From Saccharothrix sp. NRRL B-16314 (GTDB lineage Bacteria; Actinomycetota; Actinomycetes; Mycobacteriales; Pseudonocardiaceae): a stretch of 64,000 nt of DNA. Positions within the stretch are counted from its first letter, which is position 1. The number at the start of each line of letters is the position of its first letter. A program made the position numbers and the translations under genes. Positions 25,049 to 33,820 of this stretch are shown piece after piece. The notes under the pieces are model-generated. The model saw nothing but the letters and a program-made list of their open reading frames with translations, did no database searches and had not been told where the DNA came from. The stretch covers positions 1-64,000 of the forward strand of contig NZ_JNXC01000006.1 of the NCBI RefSeq assembly GCF_000716595.1. Reading direction: 5' to 3'.

Positions 25049-26197
25049 TCAGACGTTGGCCAGCGCCCGGCGTCGGAAGACGGTCAGCGCGATGCCCAGG
25101 ACGACGACCGCCATGCCGGCCAGGACGGCGATCTCCGGCAGCACCGCGCCCAGGTTCGCGCCCGGACGGGCCAGCGCGAGCAGGGCGTCCATCGCCCAGG
25201 AGTGCGGGAACAGGTAGCCGATGGTGGTCAGCGGCTCCCCCGCCACCTCGCGGGGCCACAGGCAGCCGCCGAGCATCCCCAGCACGATGCCGACCGGAGG
25301 CCCGATCGCGGGCGCCTGCTGCGGCGAGTTGACCAGGGCGCCGACCAGCATCGCGGCGCCGGTCGCGATCAGGCAGAACAGGGCGACGACGACGGAGACG
25401 CCCACCGGGTCGCCCCAGTCGACGTCGAACAGGAACATGCTCACGAAGATGATCAGCAGGGACTGGGCGGCGGCGACCAGGAAGCGGCTCAGCGCCTCGC
25501 CGAGCAGGATCTGGCCGTGCCGGACGGGCGTCGCCAGGGAACGGCGGACCATGCCGATGCGGCGGCTCTCCACCAACGCCGCGGCGACGGCCATCGAGTT
25601 GACGAACGTGAACAGCAGGAGGTTCGCGGGGGCGGTGTAGGCGAAGCCGGTGGGTGCGCCGTCGTCCTCACCGCCGGACGAGCGGACGGAGACCTCGGCG
25701 GACTCGCGCTGGGCTGCGCGGACGTACTCGGCGGCCTGCTCGGGGGTGGCGCCGGCGGTCACGGCGGCACGGGTGGCCTCCAGGACGGCGGCGACCTTGC
25801 CGACGGCGACGTCGATCTCGCTGCGGGCGGCCATGCCGCTGCCGCTGGTCTGGCTCATCACCAGCTCGAACTCGTAGTCGCCGGGGTGCATCACCAGGCC
25901 GGCGGCCAGCGTGCCCTGGCGGACACCTTCGCGGACCTCCTCCTCGGTCTCCGCGCGCTGCACGACCAGGGCCTGGTCGGACCCCAGCTCGGCCAGCACG
26001 GCGGCGGCCACGGGGTCGGACGAGTCGGCGACGACGGCCACCGGCAGCTGGGCGTCCGCCGAGCTGCCGCCGAGGGCGAGCCCGACGAACACGATCGTCA
26101 CGAACGGCATGACGACCATGAAGAACATGCCGACGCGGTCGCGGAGCTGGCGGCGCAGGTTGGCGACGACCAGGGCGGTGAGCGGGCGGGGCCTCAC
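25049..26197 (-). CDS. ABC-2 type exporter permease, subunit 2
   Basis: 382 aa. One N-terminal transmembrane segment (VGMFFMVVMPFVTIVFVGLALG), a large extracytoplasmic domain (residues about 40-185), then five C-terminal segments, the YhaP/ABC2_membrane_3 architecture. PANLLLFTFVNSMAVAAALVESRRIGMVRRSLATPV is the conserved coupling region. GTG start overlaps the preceding permease's stop (GTGA). Last gene of the long biosynthetic operon. Pairs with the paralogous permease to form the heterodimeric pore. Confidence 0.85.
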   Translation of the reverse strand: MRPRPLTALVVANLRRQLRDRVGMFFMVVMPFVTIVFVGLALGGSSADAQLPVAVVADSSDPVAAAVLAELGSDQALVVQRAETEEEVREGVRQGTLAAGLVMHPGDYEFELVMSQTSGSGMAARSEIDVAVGKVAAVLEATRAAVTAGATPEQAAEYVRAAQRESAEVSVRSSGGEDDGAPTGFAYTAPANLLLFTFVNSMAVAAALVESRRIGMVRRSLATPVRHGQILLGEALSRFLVAAAQSLLIIFVSMFLFDVDWGDPVGVSVVVALFCLIATGAAMLVGALVNSPQQAPAIGPPVGIVLGMLGGCLWPREVAGEPLTTIGYLFPHSWAMDALLALARPGANLGAVLPEIAVLAGMAVVVLGIALTVFRRRALANV

Positions 26198-27387
26198 GCG
26201 AACATCCCCTTCCGGAAGCGCAGGAGCGCCAGGGCACCCGCGACGAGGCCGATGCCGGTGACCACGGCCACCGGGACGAGCACGGCGGCCGGGCCGGCGC
26301 CGGTGCCGGCCAGCTCCGAGATCCCCGACGACACCCAGCCGTTCGGGGTGACGAACGAGACCTGCTGGAGCCAGTCGGGCAGGTTGTAGACGGGGACGAG
26401 GCTGCCGCCGAGGAACGCGAACACGAACGCCACGCCGAGGGTGAAGCCGTCGACCTGGGCATCGGTGCGGGCGCCGCTGGCGACCAGCATGATGATCGTG
26501 GTCGCGGCGAAGGCGTGCGCCACGATGAGCATCAGCACGCCGACCGGGTCGCCCCAGCTCGCGCCGAAGATCAGCACCGAGGACAGCCAGGTGGCGCACA
26601 TGCTGATCAGGGCCAGCAGGAACCCGACCGCGGCCTTGCCCACTGGCGGCGTCCAGCCGGGGATGGGCGCGGCGCGCATCCGGTCGAGGGTGCCGTTCTG
26701 GCGCTCGGTGAGCAGGCTGCGGGCCGAGCCGCCCACCACGAAGAACGCGAACAGCACGGCCATGCCCGCGCCGTAGTGGACGGCCAGGTCGACCTTGCCG
26801 CCCGCGATCGGGTCGCCGACCAGCGTCGGTGTCGGCCCGGCCGCGCCGTTCGCCTCGACGAACTCCTTCACCCGGCTGCTGGGCACGCCGGCGGCCACGG
26901 CGGCGCGCACGGCCAGCGTCCGCGCCTCGACCAGCGCGGAGATCCGGTCGACCATGCCGCGCGCGACGACACCGGCGAGCGGCGACTCGGCCGACTCCAG
27001 CACGGCCACCTCGCCGCCCTCGCCCGCGCCGACGCCCTGGCTGAACCCGGCCGGGAACACGATCGCCGCGCCGGCCGCGCCGGAGTCGACCGCCGTCCGG
27101 GCCGCGGCCTCGTCGGCGTACTCCTCGAAGGTGAGCACGTCGCGGAGCTCTTCGGTGGCCAGCGCCTCGCGCTGCACGCTGGCCGGGAACTCGCCGCCGT
27201 CGAGGTCGACGATGGCGATGGTGGCGCGCAGCGGCGGGTCGTCGTCGCCGCCGAGGGCCAGCCCGAAGAGGGTGGCCAGCAGGATCGGCGCGACGAGCGC
27301 GATCAGCGGCGCCGTGCCGTCACGCAGTCGCGACCACAGCTCGTGGCGGGCGACCACCAGCAGCGGTCGCACGGTGTTCTTCGCCAA
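26194..27387 (-). CDS. ABC-2 type exporter permease, subunit 1
   Basis: 397 aa, same architecture as its neighbour: one N-terminal membrane helix (PLIALVAPILLATLFGLALG), extracytoplasmic domain to about residue 210, then MAVLFAFFVVGGSARSLLTERQNGTLDRMRAAPI and four more helices. 30 bp downstream of the ATPase gene. The two permeases are paralogues. Probable exporter of the polyketide product. Confidence 0.86.
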   Translation of the reverse strand: MAKNTVRPLLVVARHELWSRLRDGTAPLIALVAPILLATLFGLALGGDDDPPLRATIAIVDLDGGEFPASVQREALATEELRDVLTFEEYADEAAARTAVDSGAAGAAIVFPAGFSQGVGAGEGGEVAVLESAESPLAGVVARGMVDRISALVEARTLAVRAAVAAGVPSSRVKEFVEANGAAGPTPTLVGDPIAGGKVDLAVHYGAGMAVLFAFFVVGGSARSLLTERQNGTLDRMRAAPIPGWTPPVGKAAVGFLLALISMCATWLSSVLIFGASWGDPVGVLMLIVAHAFAATTIIMLVASGARTDAQVDGFTLGVAFVFAFLGGSLVPVYNLPDWLQQVSFVTPNGWVSSGISELAGTGAGPAAVLVPVAVVTGIGLVAGALALLRFRKGMFA

Positions 27388-27417
27388 GGTCTCGCCAATC
27401 CCTCGCTCGGTCTCGCG

Positions 27418-28359
27418 TCAGTCGCGCAGGGTGCTGCCGGTCAGGTGCAGGAAGGCGGCTTCCAGGTCGGGCTCGACCACCTCGACGCCGGTCACCGCGG
27501 CGGCCGTGTCGGCGACGGCGGCGAGCAGCGCGGGCAGCAGGTGCCTGCCGCCGGTGACGAGCAGCCGGATCGACGAGGTGCCGGTGACCACCGCCTCGGA
27601 GACGCCGTCGACGGTCCGCAGCTTCTCGGCCGCGGCCGACACGTCGCCGTCGAGGACCAGCTCGACGCGGTCGGTGCCGCCCAGCTCCGCCACGAGCTCC
27701 CGCTTGGTGCCGTCGGCCACGACCCGGCCCCGGTCGATGATCCCGACCCGGGTGCAGACCCGCTCGACCTCCTCCATGTAGTGCGAGGTGTAGAGCAGGC
27801 TCATGCCCTCGGCGACCAGCTGCTCGACCTGGTCGAGGATCGCCACGCGGCTCTGCGGGTCGACGCCGACCGTCGGCTCGTCGAGGATCAGCAGCGTGGG
27901 CCGGTGCAGCAGCGCGACCGCGATGTTGGTGCGCCGCTTCATGCCGCCGGAGTAGTTGGCCACCTTGTCGTCACCGCGGTCGGACAGCCCGACCGTCGCC
28001 AGCACCTCGCCGATGCGCCCGGACAGCTCGCGCCTCGGGATGCCGTAGAGCCTGCCGAAGTAGCGCAGGTTCTCCCGGGCGGTCAGCTCCGGGTAGAGCG
28101 CGATCTCCTGCGGCACGAACCCGATCAGCCGCTTGGCGGCCACCGGGTCCTCGGCGACGTCGATCCCGCCGACGCGCACCGAGCCGGCGTCCGCCCGGAG
28201 CAGGCCGACGAGCATGGAGATGGTGGTGGTCTTGCCCGCACCGTTGGGGCCGAGGAGTCCGTACGCCTCGCCCTCGTCGATGTGGAAGCCGACCTGGTCG
28301 ACCACCGTCTTGTCGCCGTACCGCTTGACCAAGCCCTCGCACACCAGCGCAGGGGTCAT
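27418..28359 (-). CDS. ABC-2 exporter ATP-binding protein (drug-resistance DrrA-like)
   Basis: 313 aa. Walker [12 protein letters not shown]-loop [18 protein letters not shown], signature NYSGGMKRR, Walker [15 protein letters not shown]-loop TSHYMEE. The C-terminal about 75 residues form the accessory domain seen in DrrA-type exporters. Start ATG 28359 (RBS GAGAGGA) overlaps the beta-helix gene's stop. Confidence 0.92.
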   Translation of the reverse strand: MTPALVCEGLVKRYGDKTVVDQVGFHIDEGEAYGLLGPNGAGKTTTISMLVGLLRADAGSVRVGGIDVAEDPVAAKRLIGFVPQEIALYPELTARENLRYFGRLYGIPRRELSGRIGEVLATVGLSDRGDDKVANYSGGMKRRTNIAVALLHRPTLLILDEPTVGVDPQSRVAILDQVEQLVAEGMSLLYTSHYMEEVERVCTRVGIIDRGRVVADGTKRELVAELGGTDRVELVLDGDVSAAAEKLRTVDGVSEAVVTGTSSIRLLVTGGRHLLPALLAAVADTAAAVTGVEVVEPDLEAAFLHLTGSTLRD

Positions 28360-29396
28360 GTCGTCCTCTCGGGTCCGCATCCCTCGATCGCCTCCGGCTG
28401 GGAGGTTCCGACCACGTTGTTCCGGAAGCGCTGGTTGGCCAGGTCCGTGCCGATCTGCACGTCGAACGGGCTGTTGCCGGTGATGGTGTTCCACTCGAAG
28501 GAGTTGTCCACCGAGTCCGAGCCGCCCCAGTCCGCCGACGTGCCCAGCACCAGCGCCGCGCCCATCACCGACGGGCCGCCGGGCTTGTTGCCGTGCAGGC
28601 GGTTGCCGACGACCGCGACCCGCTGCACGCCGACCGCGGCGATGCCGACGCCGGAGATCGGCGGGCCGGCGGAACCGAGGGCCTCCGGGTCCTCGCCGCC
28701 GCTGGCCAGGCAGTTGTCGGTGATGTCGTTGTCGACGATCAGCACGTCGGTGACGCCACCGGGCAGCTCGCCCTCGTAGGTCTGGTGCAGCAGCAGGATG
28801 CCGGCGGCGTTGCCGTGGCAGCGGTTGCGCGCGACGCGGGCGTGGCTGGAGTTGTCCACGAACACGCCGAACGCGCTGGCGGTGGTCTCGCTGTCGGCGA
28901 TCAGCGCGTCCGCGGTGGAGCAGAACGCCAGCGCGATGCCCGCGTACTGGCTCGCCTCCGCGCGGCAGCGCACGATCTCGATGCCCGACGACTCGCGCAT
29001 GTACAAGCCCCACACGCGGTTCGCGTCGGACTCGACGTCGACGAGCCGGATGCCGGTGGCGGTGTGGGCGTAGACGCCGGCGCCGGTGAACCCGCGCACG
29101 GTCAGGCCTTCGATCGTCACGCCGTCGACCTCGTGGACGACGATGCCGTTGACCACGCCCTCGGGCGCGTCGTGCAGCGGCGGGACGGAGGTGGGCGCGA
29201 CGTCACCGGGGACGATGACCGTCCTGCCCCGGCCCGCCCCGATGATGGTGGTGCCGGGCTGGGTGACGGTCAGGCTGCCGGCGTGGACGCCCTCCGCGAG
29301 GCGCACCACCGCTCCCGGTCCGCACGTGTCCAGCGCGCTCTGGATCGACTCGCCGGGCTGGATGTGCACTTCGGCGGGTGCCTCGGTCACGGGCAT
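28356..29396 (-). CDS. Right-handed parallel beta-helix protein (NosD/pectin lyase-like)
   Basis: 346 aa. After a start IHIQPGESIQSALDTCGPGAVVRLAEGVHAGSLTVTQPGTTIIGAGRG, at least eight coils repeat with xxGIxxxxxxxVxVxxNxxxxN periodicity (GVYAHTATGIRLVDVESDANRVWGLYMRESSGIEIVRCRAEASQYAGIAL). No signal peptide is visible, unlike secreted pectinases, so it probably acts in the cytoplasm. RBS GGAAGGAG 7 bp before ATG. It overlaps the AcpS-like gene by 10 bp and the ABC ATPase by 4 bp, so it belongs to the biosynthetic operon. A carbohydrate- or product-modifying isomerase/lyase role is possible; function unknown. Confidence 0.75.
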   Translation of the reverse strand: MPVTEAPAEVHIQPGESIQSALDTCGPGAVVRLAEGVHAGSLTVTQPGTTIIGAGRGRTVIVPGDVAPTSVPPLHDAPEGVVNGIVVHEVDGVTIEGLTVRGFTGAGVYAHTATGIRLVDVESDANRVWGLYMRESSGIEIVRCRAEASQYAGIALAFCSTADALIADSETTASAFGVFVDNSSHARVARNRCHGNAAGILLLHQTYEGELPGGVTDVLIVDNDITDNCLASGGEDPEALGSAGPPISGVGIAAVGVQRVAVVGNRLHGNKPGGPSVMGAALVLGTSADWGGSDSVDNSFEWNTITGNSPFDVQIGTDLANQRFRNNVVGTSQPEAIEGCGPERTT

Positions 29397-29908
29397 CGCA
29401 GCGCTCCTTCCGAAATCGTGGTCAGTATGGCAAGGGCGACGATCAGGTCCCCGCTCCAGCCCCAGCGGGCCAGGCCCACCAGGGCCGTTCCCGCGCGTGG
29501 CTCGGCGGACGGCGGTGTCGCGGTGAAGCGGGCCAGCGCGGCCCGCCCGCTGGCGCCGCCGACGGCGTAGGTGCAGCACTCGGTCAGGGCGACCCGGGTG
29601 GACGCCTCGACCTCGGGCACGGCGGCGGCCAGCAGCCCGTCGGCCCACTCCCGGCCGGTGAACGGCGCGTCGCCGATCGCCTCGAAGTCGTGCCAGGAGA
29701 AGCCCGGCGGTCGCCCACCGACCGCTTTGACCAGGCACTCCTTCACCGCGACGGTGGCCGCGGTCGCCAGTCCGGGATCGGTGTGCAGGTTCAGCTCGGC
29801 GGGTGACGTGACGTGCTGCGCGTAGGCGGGGCCGCTGTAGGACATGGCACGGGTGACCCGGGCGACGTCCACGACGTCGACCCCGAACAGCACAGGCGGC
29901 GCGGTCAC
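29387..29908 (-). CDS. Holo-ACP synthase-like protein A (metal-binding half intact, SxSH motif lost)
   Basis: 173 aa with an AcpS fold. LFGVDVVDVARV keeps the Mg-binding Asp (residue 11), and VAVKECLVKAVG keeps the Glu/Lys pair (Glu57). The last strand, where AcpS proteins read V-S-x-S-H, reads STRVALTECCTYAVG here, so the His position is Glu110. The C-terminal about 50 residues are extra. GTG start overlaps the hydrolase stop. Either a phosphopantetheinyl transferase with altered chemistry or one half of a mixed active site with the second AcpS-like protein (31534-31977). Confidence 0.75.
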   Translation of the reverse strand: MTAPPVLFGVDVVDVARVTRAMSYSGPAYAQHVTSPAELNLHTDPGLATAATVAVKECLVKAVGGRPPGFSWHDFEAIGDAPFTGREWADGLLAAAVPEVEASTRVALTECCTYAVGGASGRAALARFTATPPSAEPRAGTALVGLARWGWSGDLIVALAILTTISEGALRCP

Positions 29909-30678
29909 CCGATGGCCCGGTCCAGGAACCGCAGCAGCTCGGCGGTGTAGGTCTCGCCGCGTTCGATCATCGGGATGTGCCCGCAGTCCGCGACGGTGAC
30001 GAGTTCGGTGCCCGCGTGCCGTGGCACGAGTTCCTGCCAGGGCTCGACCGGCGTCATGCGGTCGTGCTCGCCCCAGATGTACAGGGACGGGCAGGTGACC
30101 TTGTCCATGGCCGGGTCCACCTGGTACGTGCGGGTGGCGCGGATGCTGCGCGCCATCGCGACCATCGAGGAACCCTGGCGCAGCAGCTCCGCCGTCGACT
30201 CGATCTGCGCCTCGGTGAACAGCGGCTCGCCGTGGAACAGCGCCGCCAGCATCCGGTCGCGGAACTGCTCCCCCGCGAGCTGCACGCTGCCACGGCGGTC
30301 CATGTTCAGGCCGACGTCGGGGTCGTCGCCGAGGCCGGGGGCGCCGCTGACCGCGATGGCCTTGACCCGGTCCGGGAAGCGGCCGGCGAGGTCGATGGCG
30401 ACGAGTCCGCCCAGGGAGTTCGCGCACACCACGATCTCCTGCGCGCCGGCGGCGTCGCACGCCTCGATGAGGGCGTCACCGAGGCGTTCGATCGAACCCG
30501 CGACCCTGGCGTCGACCGCGCAGATCGGCTCCTCGGTGCGCAGCACCGGCCACCCCGCCTCGGCGAGGGCGGCGAACGGGTGGTCCCAGATCCAGCCGCC
30601 GGCGAACAGCGCGGACATGAAGGCGACCATCGGGCGGCCGTCCGCGGCAGGCCGGTGGTCGGCGGTGAAGACCGTCAT
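29905..30678 (-). CDS. Alpha/beta hydrolase
   Basis: 257 aa. Oxyanion region FMSALFAGGWIWDHPF, nucleophile elbow CANSLGG (Ser about residue 88), acid in IWGEHDRMTPVEPW and catalytic His in VADCGHIPMIERGE. The fold is complete. In its setting it could release the chain from the ACP as a type II thioesterase-like enzyme or hydrolyse an ester; substrate unknown. ATG at 30678, preceded by AGGAG. Confidence 0.82.
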   Translation of the reverse strand: MTVFTADHRPAADGRPMVAFMSALFAGGWIWDHPFAALAEAGWPVLRTEEPICAVDARVAGSIERLGDALIEACDAAGAQEIVVCANSLGGLVAIDLAGRFPDRVKAIAVSGAPGLGDDPDVGLNMDRRGSVQLAGEQFRDRMLAALFHGEPLFTEAQIESTAELLRQGSSMVAMARSIRATRTYQVDPAMDKVTCPSLYIWGEHDRMTPVEPWQELVPRHAGTELVTVADCGHIPMIERGETYTAELLRFLDRAIG

Positions 30679-30694
30679 CGGGTGGCTCCTGGCA

Positions 30695-31543
30695 TCAGAA
30701 GAGGGGTTCGGGGGTCGGTGTGGTTCCGCACTCGCAGGTGTTGCCCGCGCCCGCGTTGACGACCGCACCGCAGACGGGGCAACGCAGGAAGAAGCTCTCC
30801 CGCTCCAATGACCACACGCTCGTGTACGCGCCGGTGCACAGGCCGCTGCTGAAGAACCGGCGCATGGCCCGCTGGTGCGGCCGGCCGTGCACCGCGCGCA
30901 CCGACTCGGGGCGGTCGAAGGCCGTGACGGTGTACTTGCGGGTGCCGAGCTCGAACGTGGCCGCGCCGAGGAAACCCTTGGACGCGCGCAGCGACTTGAC
31001 CACCTCGGTGCTGAGCAGGTCCACGTCGGGGCTCTCGACGTCGTCGCGGACGTCCAGGTAGGTGAACGTGATCACGCCGGGGTAGGCGGGTTTGCCGGTG
31101 CCGGTCCGGGTGCAGACGCCGTAGTCCTGCACCTCGTCGTTCGCGGGCAGGAACCGGGCGGTGTAGCCCAGGGACTGCGCCAGCGCGAGGCGGTCGAAGT
31201 ACCGCCGCACGTGCACCGCGCCGTCCACGGTGGTGAGCACGTCGGTCCCGACCGCGACGGCCGTGTCACCGGTGCCGGGCATGCCCAGGTAGGCGCCGCG
31301 GTGCGTGGCGGTGAGGGTCCAGGTGACCACCACCGTGTCGCCCGCGTCTGCCGGTGCGGCGAAGTCCAGCTCCAGGTCGTGGAACCGCTCCAGCACCGCC
31401 GTCACGTGCCCGGCCAGCGCGTCGCCGCCGACCGGCTCCGGGGTGTCCGGGTCGGCGAAGACGGCGACGGCGTCGGCGATCGCGGCGGTGTCGCCCGCGC
31501 GCCAGGCCGCGGTCCAGCGCCCGGCGGTCTCGATCAGGTCCAT
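30695..31543 (-). CDS. Three-part fusion: SnoaL-like domain, ABM-like domain, zinc ribbon
   Basis: 282 aa. Residues 1-125 resemble a SnoaL-like/NTF2 polyketide cyclase fold (TAGRWTAAWRAGDTAAIADAVAVFADPDTPEPVGGDAL...VRRYFDRLALAQSLG). Residues about 150-235 look like a dimeric alpha-beta-barrel (antibiotic biosynthesis monooxygenase type): GVITFTYLDVR, VVKSLRASKGFLGAATFELGTRKYTVTAFDRPESVRAVHG. The C-terminus has a four-Cys ribbon (Cys255, 258, 270, 272). Each fold occurs in polyketide tailoring; I know of no named protein with all three. Cyclisation or cofactor-free oxygenation of the ACP-bound chain is an inference. Starts inside the end of the next upstream gene (10-bp overlap). Confidence 0.7.
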   Translation of the reverse strand: MDLIETAGRWTAAWRAGDTAAIADAVAVFADPDTPEPVGGDALAGHVTAVLERFHDLELDFAAPADAGDTVVVTWTLTATHRGAYLGMPGTGDTAVAVGTDVLTTVDGAVHVRRYFDRLALAQSLGYTARFLPANDEVQDYGVCTRTGTGKPAYPGVITFTYLDVRDDVESPDVDLLSTEVVKSLRASKGFLGAATFELGTRKYTVTAFDRPESVRAVHGRPHQRAMRRFFSSGLCTGAYTSVWSLERESFFLRCPVCGAVVNAGAGNTCECGTTPTPEPLF

Positions 31544-31977
31544 CCGCTCACCGCTTCCAGGTCGTGGTCCTCGGGCAGCCAGGCCGACACCAGCGCCACC
31601 GCGAAAGCGAGGTCCGCGGTGTGGCTGACCGACACCCGGATGCGGGTGTCGGGGGCCTCGTGCACGCTTAGATCACCCGACAGGCGCACGCCGGGCGGGT
31701 GTCCGTGCAGGCAGGCCGCGGTGCGGCTGCAAAGGGGGGTCGGTCGGGGCAGGATCTCCACCGCGCCGAGGGTTTCGGCGGTCTCGGGCACGTCCAGCAG
31801 GCGCAGCACCGCGTACTTGGCCGCGAGCCTGCCCGCCCAGTGCTGGAGGGTCCGGCCCGCTCCGGAGCGCAGCCGCTCGGCCCGGGTGAACACGGTCTCC
31901 AGCGGCATGGGCTCGACGAGCTGCCACGGAGCGGTCAGGTCCCGGAACGCCACCGCGGCGCTGCCCCACTGGCTCAT
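31534..31977 (-). CDS. Holo-ACP synthase-like protein B (SxSH motif intact, metal ligands lost)
   Basis: 147 aa, AcpS superfamily. It keeps the C-terminal strand RVSVSHTADLAFAVAL (His119) and the helix AGRLAAKYAVLRLL, but the metal Glu of that helix (KE in AcpS) is Tyr55, and the N-terminal G-x-D motif is absent (WGSAAVAF). Its losses are the mirror image of those in the other AcpS-like protein of the operon. ATG overlaps the malonyl transferase stop (31974-31977). Confidence 0.7.
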   Translation of the reverse strand: MSQWGSAAVAFRDLTAPWQLVEPMPLETVFTRAERLRSGAGRTLQHWAGRLAAKYAVLRLLDVPETAETLGAVEILPRPTPLCSRTAACLHGHPPGVRLSGDLSVHEAPDTRIRVSVSHTADLAFAVALVSAWLPEDHDLEAVSGWT

Positions 31978-32885
31978 GCCGCCGGCTCCGGGCGGAGCCT
32001 GCGCACGGCGGTCGGGTCGGCCATGCTGAGGCACTTCACGCCCACCGCGCGGAACAGGCCGGCGAGCACCTTGCTGTCACCGACCTCGATCAGGGTGTCG
32101 GCGCCGGACAGCGCGTGCATCGTCTCGGTCCAGCGCACCCGCGCGGTGAGCTGGACGATCAGCGCGTCCACGATGGTCGGCAGGTCGGTGGTGGCCTCGG
32201 CGGTGGCGTTGGGCACGACGGGGATGCGGGGCGGGCTCAGCGGTGCGGCCCGCACGGCCTCGGCCCAGCCGTCCAGCGCGCCCGCCATCAGCGGCGAGTG
32301 GAACGCGTTGCTGACCTTGAGCGCCACCACCTTGCGGGCGCCCGCCTCCGTCGCCAGCTTGGCCAGCCGTTCGACGGCGGTCGACGCGCCGGAGACCACC
32401 GTGTGGTCCGGCGCGTTCTCCAGACCGACCACCAGCGGCTCGTCCGGCCCGGCGACCTCGGCGACCAGGTTCTCGACCTCGTGCGGCGTCATGCCCATGA
32501 CCGCGGTCATGGCGCCGGTGTCGGGCAGTGCCGCCATCAGCCGGGCGCGGGTCGCGACGAGGCTGATCGCGGTGTCGACGTCCAGGACGCCCGCCGCGCA
32601 CAGCGCGCTGATCTCGCCGACGCTGTGCCCCGCCACGACGTCGGGCTCGTGGCCCTTCGCCCGCAGCACGGCCAGCGCGGCGAGGTTGCACACCGTGACG
32701 GCGGGCTGGGCGTGCGCGGTGTCGATCAGCCGCTCCAGCGGGCCGCGGGCGCACAGCTCGGAAACCGGTTCGGGCAGCAGCGCGTCGGCGCGCTCGACCA
32801 CCGCCGCGCCCGCCTGGTCGCGGCGCAGCCAGCCGCCCATACCGACCCGGACGGTGCCCTGGCCGGGGAACACGAAGCCGATCAC
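31974..32885 (-). CDS. Malonyl-CoA:ACP acyltransferase (FabD-like)
   Basis: 303 aa. MIGFVFPGQGTVRVGMG at the N-terminus, nucleophile in GHSVGE (Ser88), malonate-binding Arg in TRARLM (about 113) and catalytic His in NAFHSPLM. It loads malonate on the cluster's ACP. A dedicated FabD in a type II PKS operon frees the pathway from the housekeeping enzyme. Confidence 0.92.
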   Translation of the reverse strand: MIGFVFPGQGTVRVGMGGWLRRDQAGAAVVERADALLPEPVSELCARGPLERLIDTAHAQPAVTVCNLAALAVLRAKGHEPDVVAGHSVGEISALCAAGVLDVDTAISLVATRARLMAALPDTGAMTAVMGMTPHEVENLVAEVAGPDEPLVVGLENAPDHTVVSGASTAVERLAKLATEAGARKVVALKVSNAFHSPLMAGALDGWAEAVRAAPLSPPRIPVVPNATAEATTDLPTIVDALIVQLTARVRWTETMHALSGADTLIEVGDSKVLAGLFRAVGVKCLSMADPTAVRRLRPEPAA

Positions 32886-32938
32886 CTGCGTACCTCCCGA
32901 AACGCTCGCCGTCGTGCGTGGACGGTGTGCCGATGGGT

Positions 32939-33820
32939 CTAGAGCCGCCGCCTGCGGGTCGGCACGGCCGCCGCCTTCTCGGTGCCGAGGAAGCCGAGCA
33001 GCAGCTTGGTGACCTGCTCCGGCTGGTCCAGCGGGATCCAGTGGCTGGCGTCCTCGACGCGCTCGTACCGCCAGGAGCCCTTGACGAACTTCGCCGAGCC
33101 GGTCATGCCCTCCTCCAGCAGCGCCTTGTCACCGGAGGACCAGATGCCGAGGGTGGGCGCCAGCACGGGCGGGAAGTTGCCCTCCACCCGCAGCTCCGAC
33201 TCGGGCGAGCGGTTGGCGCGGTAGTAGTTCAGGGCCGCCGTCAGCGCGCCGGGCTTGGCCAGCTCGCGCGGGTAGCGCTGGTGGTCGCCCTCGCCGCCCA
33301 TGATCTCCTTGAACAGCCGCCACCCGTTGCGCCGCAACAACTGCTCGCTGACGCCGGGGAACTGGTAGAAGAGCATGTACCAGCTGGCGGCCCGCTGCTC
33401 GATCGACGGAGTGCTGAACACACCGGGGTGCCCGACGGACAGCACCGCGAGGTGGTCGACCCGGCGCGGCATCAGGAACGCGTACATCCAGGCGATCGCG
33501 GCGCCCCAGTCGTGGCCGACGATGTGCGCCTTGCTGATGCCCAGGTGCTGGGTCAGGGCGACCACGTCGTTGACGATCGTGCGCATGTCGTACGCCTCGA
33601 CCTCCTGCGGCTTGCCGGAGCCGCCGAAGCCGCGCAGGTCGGGCGCGATCACCCGGAAGCCCGCCTCGACCAGGGGGTCGATCTGGTGGCGCCACAGGTA
33701 GTGCGAGTCGGGGAACCCGTGCAGCAGCACCACCGGGTCGCCCTCGCCCTTGTCGACGTAGGCGATGTCGACCCCGTTGACGTGCGCCGAGTCGGTGAGC
33801 AGAGTGTCCTTCGTGGTCAT
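32939..33820 (-). CDS. Epoxide hydrolase-like alpha/beta hydrolase
   Basis: 293 aa. Oxyanion motif HGFPDS, nucleophile elbow GHDWGAAIAW (Asp104), cap-domain Tyr residues (YMLFYQF, NYYRANR) and a His in EDASHWIPLDQPEQV. An Asp nucleophile with HGFP and two cap Tyr residues is the soluble epoxide hydrolase layout, distinct from Ser hydrolases. It would open an epoxide made by a flavin or other oxygenase of the cluster. ATG overlaps the FAD oxidoreductase stop (33817-33820). Confidence 0.85.
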   Translation of the reverse strand: MTTKDTLLTDSAHVNGVDIAYVDKGEGDPVVLLHGFPDSHYLWRHQIDPLVEAGFRVIAPDLRGFGGSGKPQEVEAYDMRTIVNDVVALTQHLGISKAHIVGHDWGAAIAWMYAFLMPRRVDHLAVLSVGHPGVFSTPSIEQRAASWYMLFYQFPGVSEQLLRRNGWRLFKEIMGGEGDHQRYPRELAKPGALTAALNYYRANRSPESELRVEGNFPPVLAPTLGIWSSGDKALLEEGMTGSAKFVKGSWRYERVEDASHWIPLDQPEQVTKLLLGFLGTEKAAAVPTRRRRL

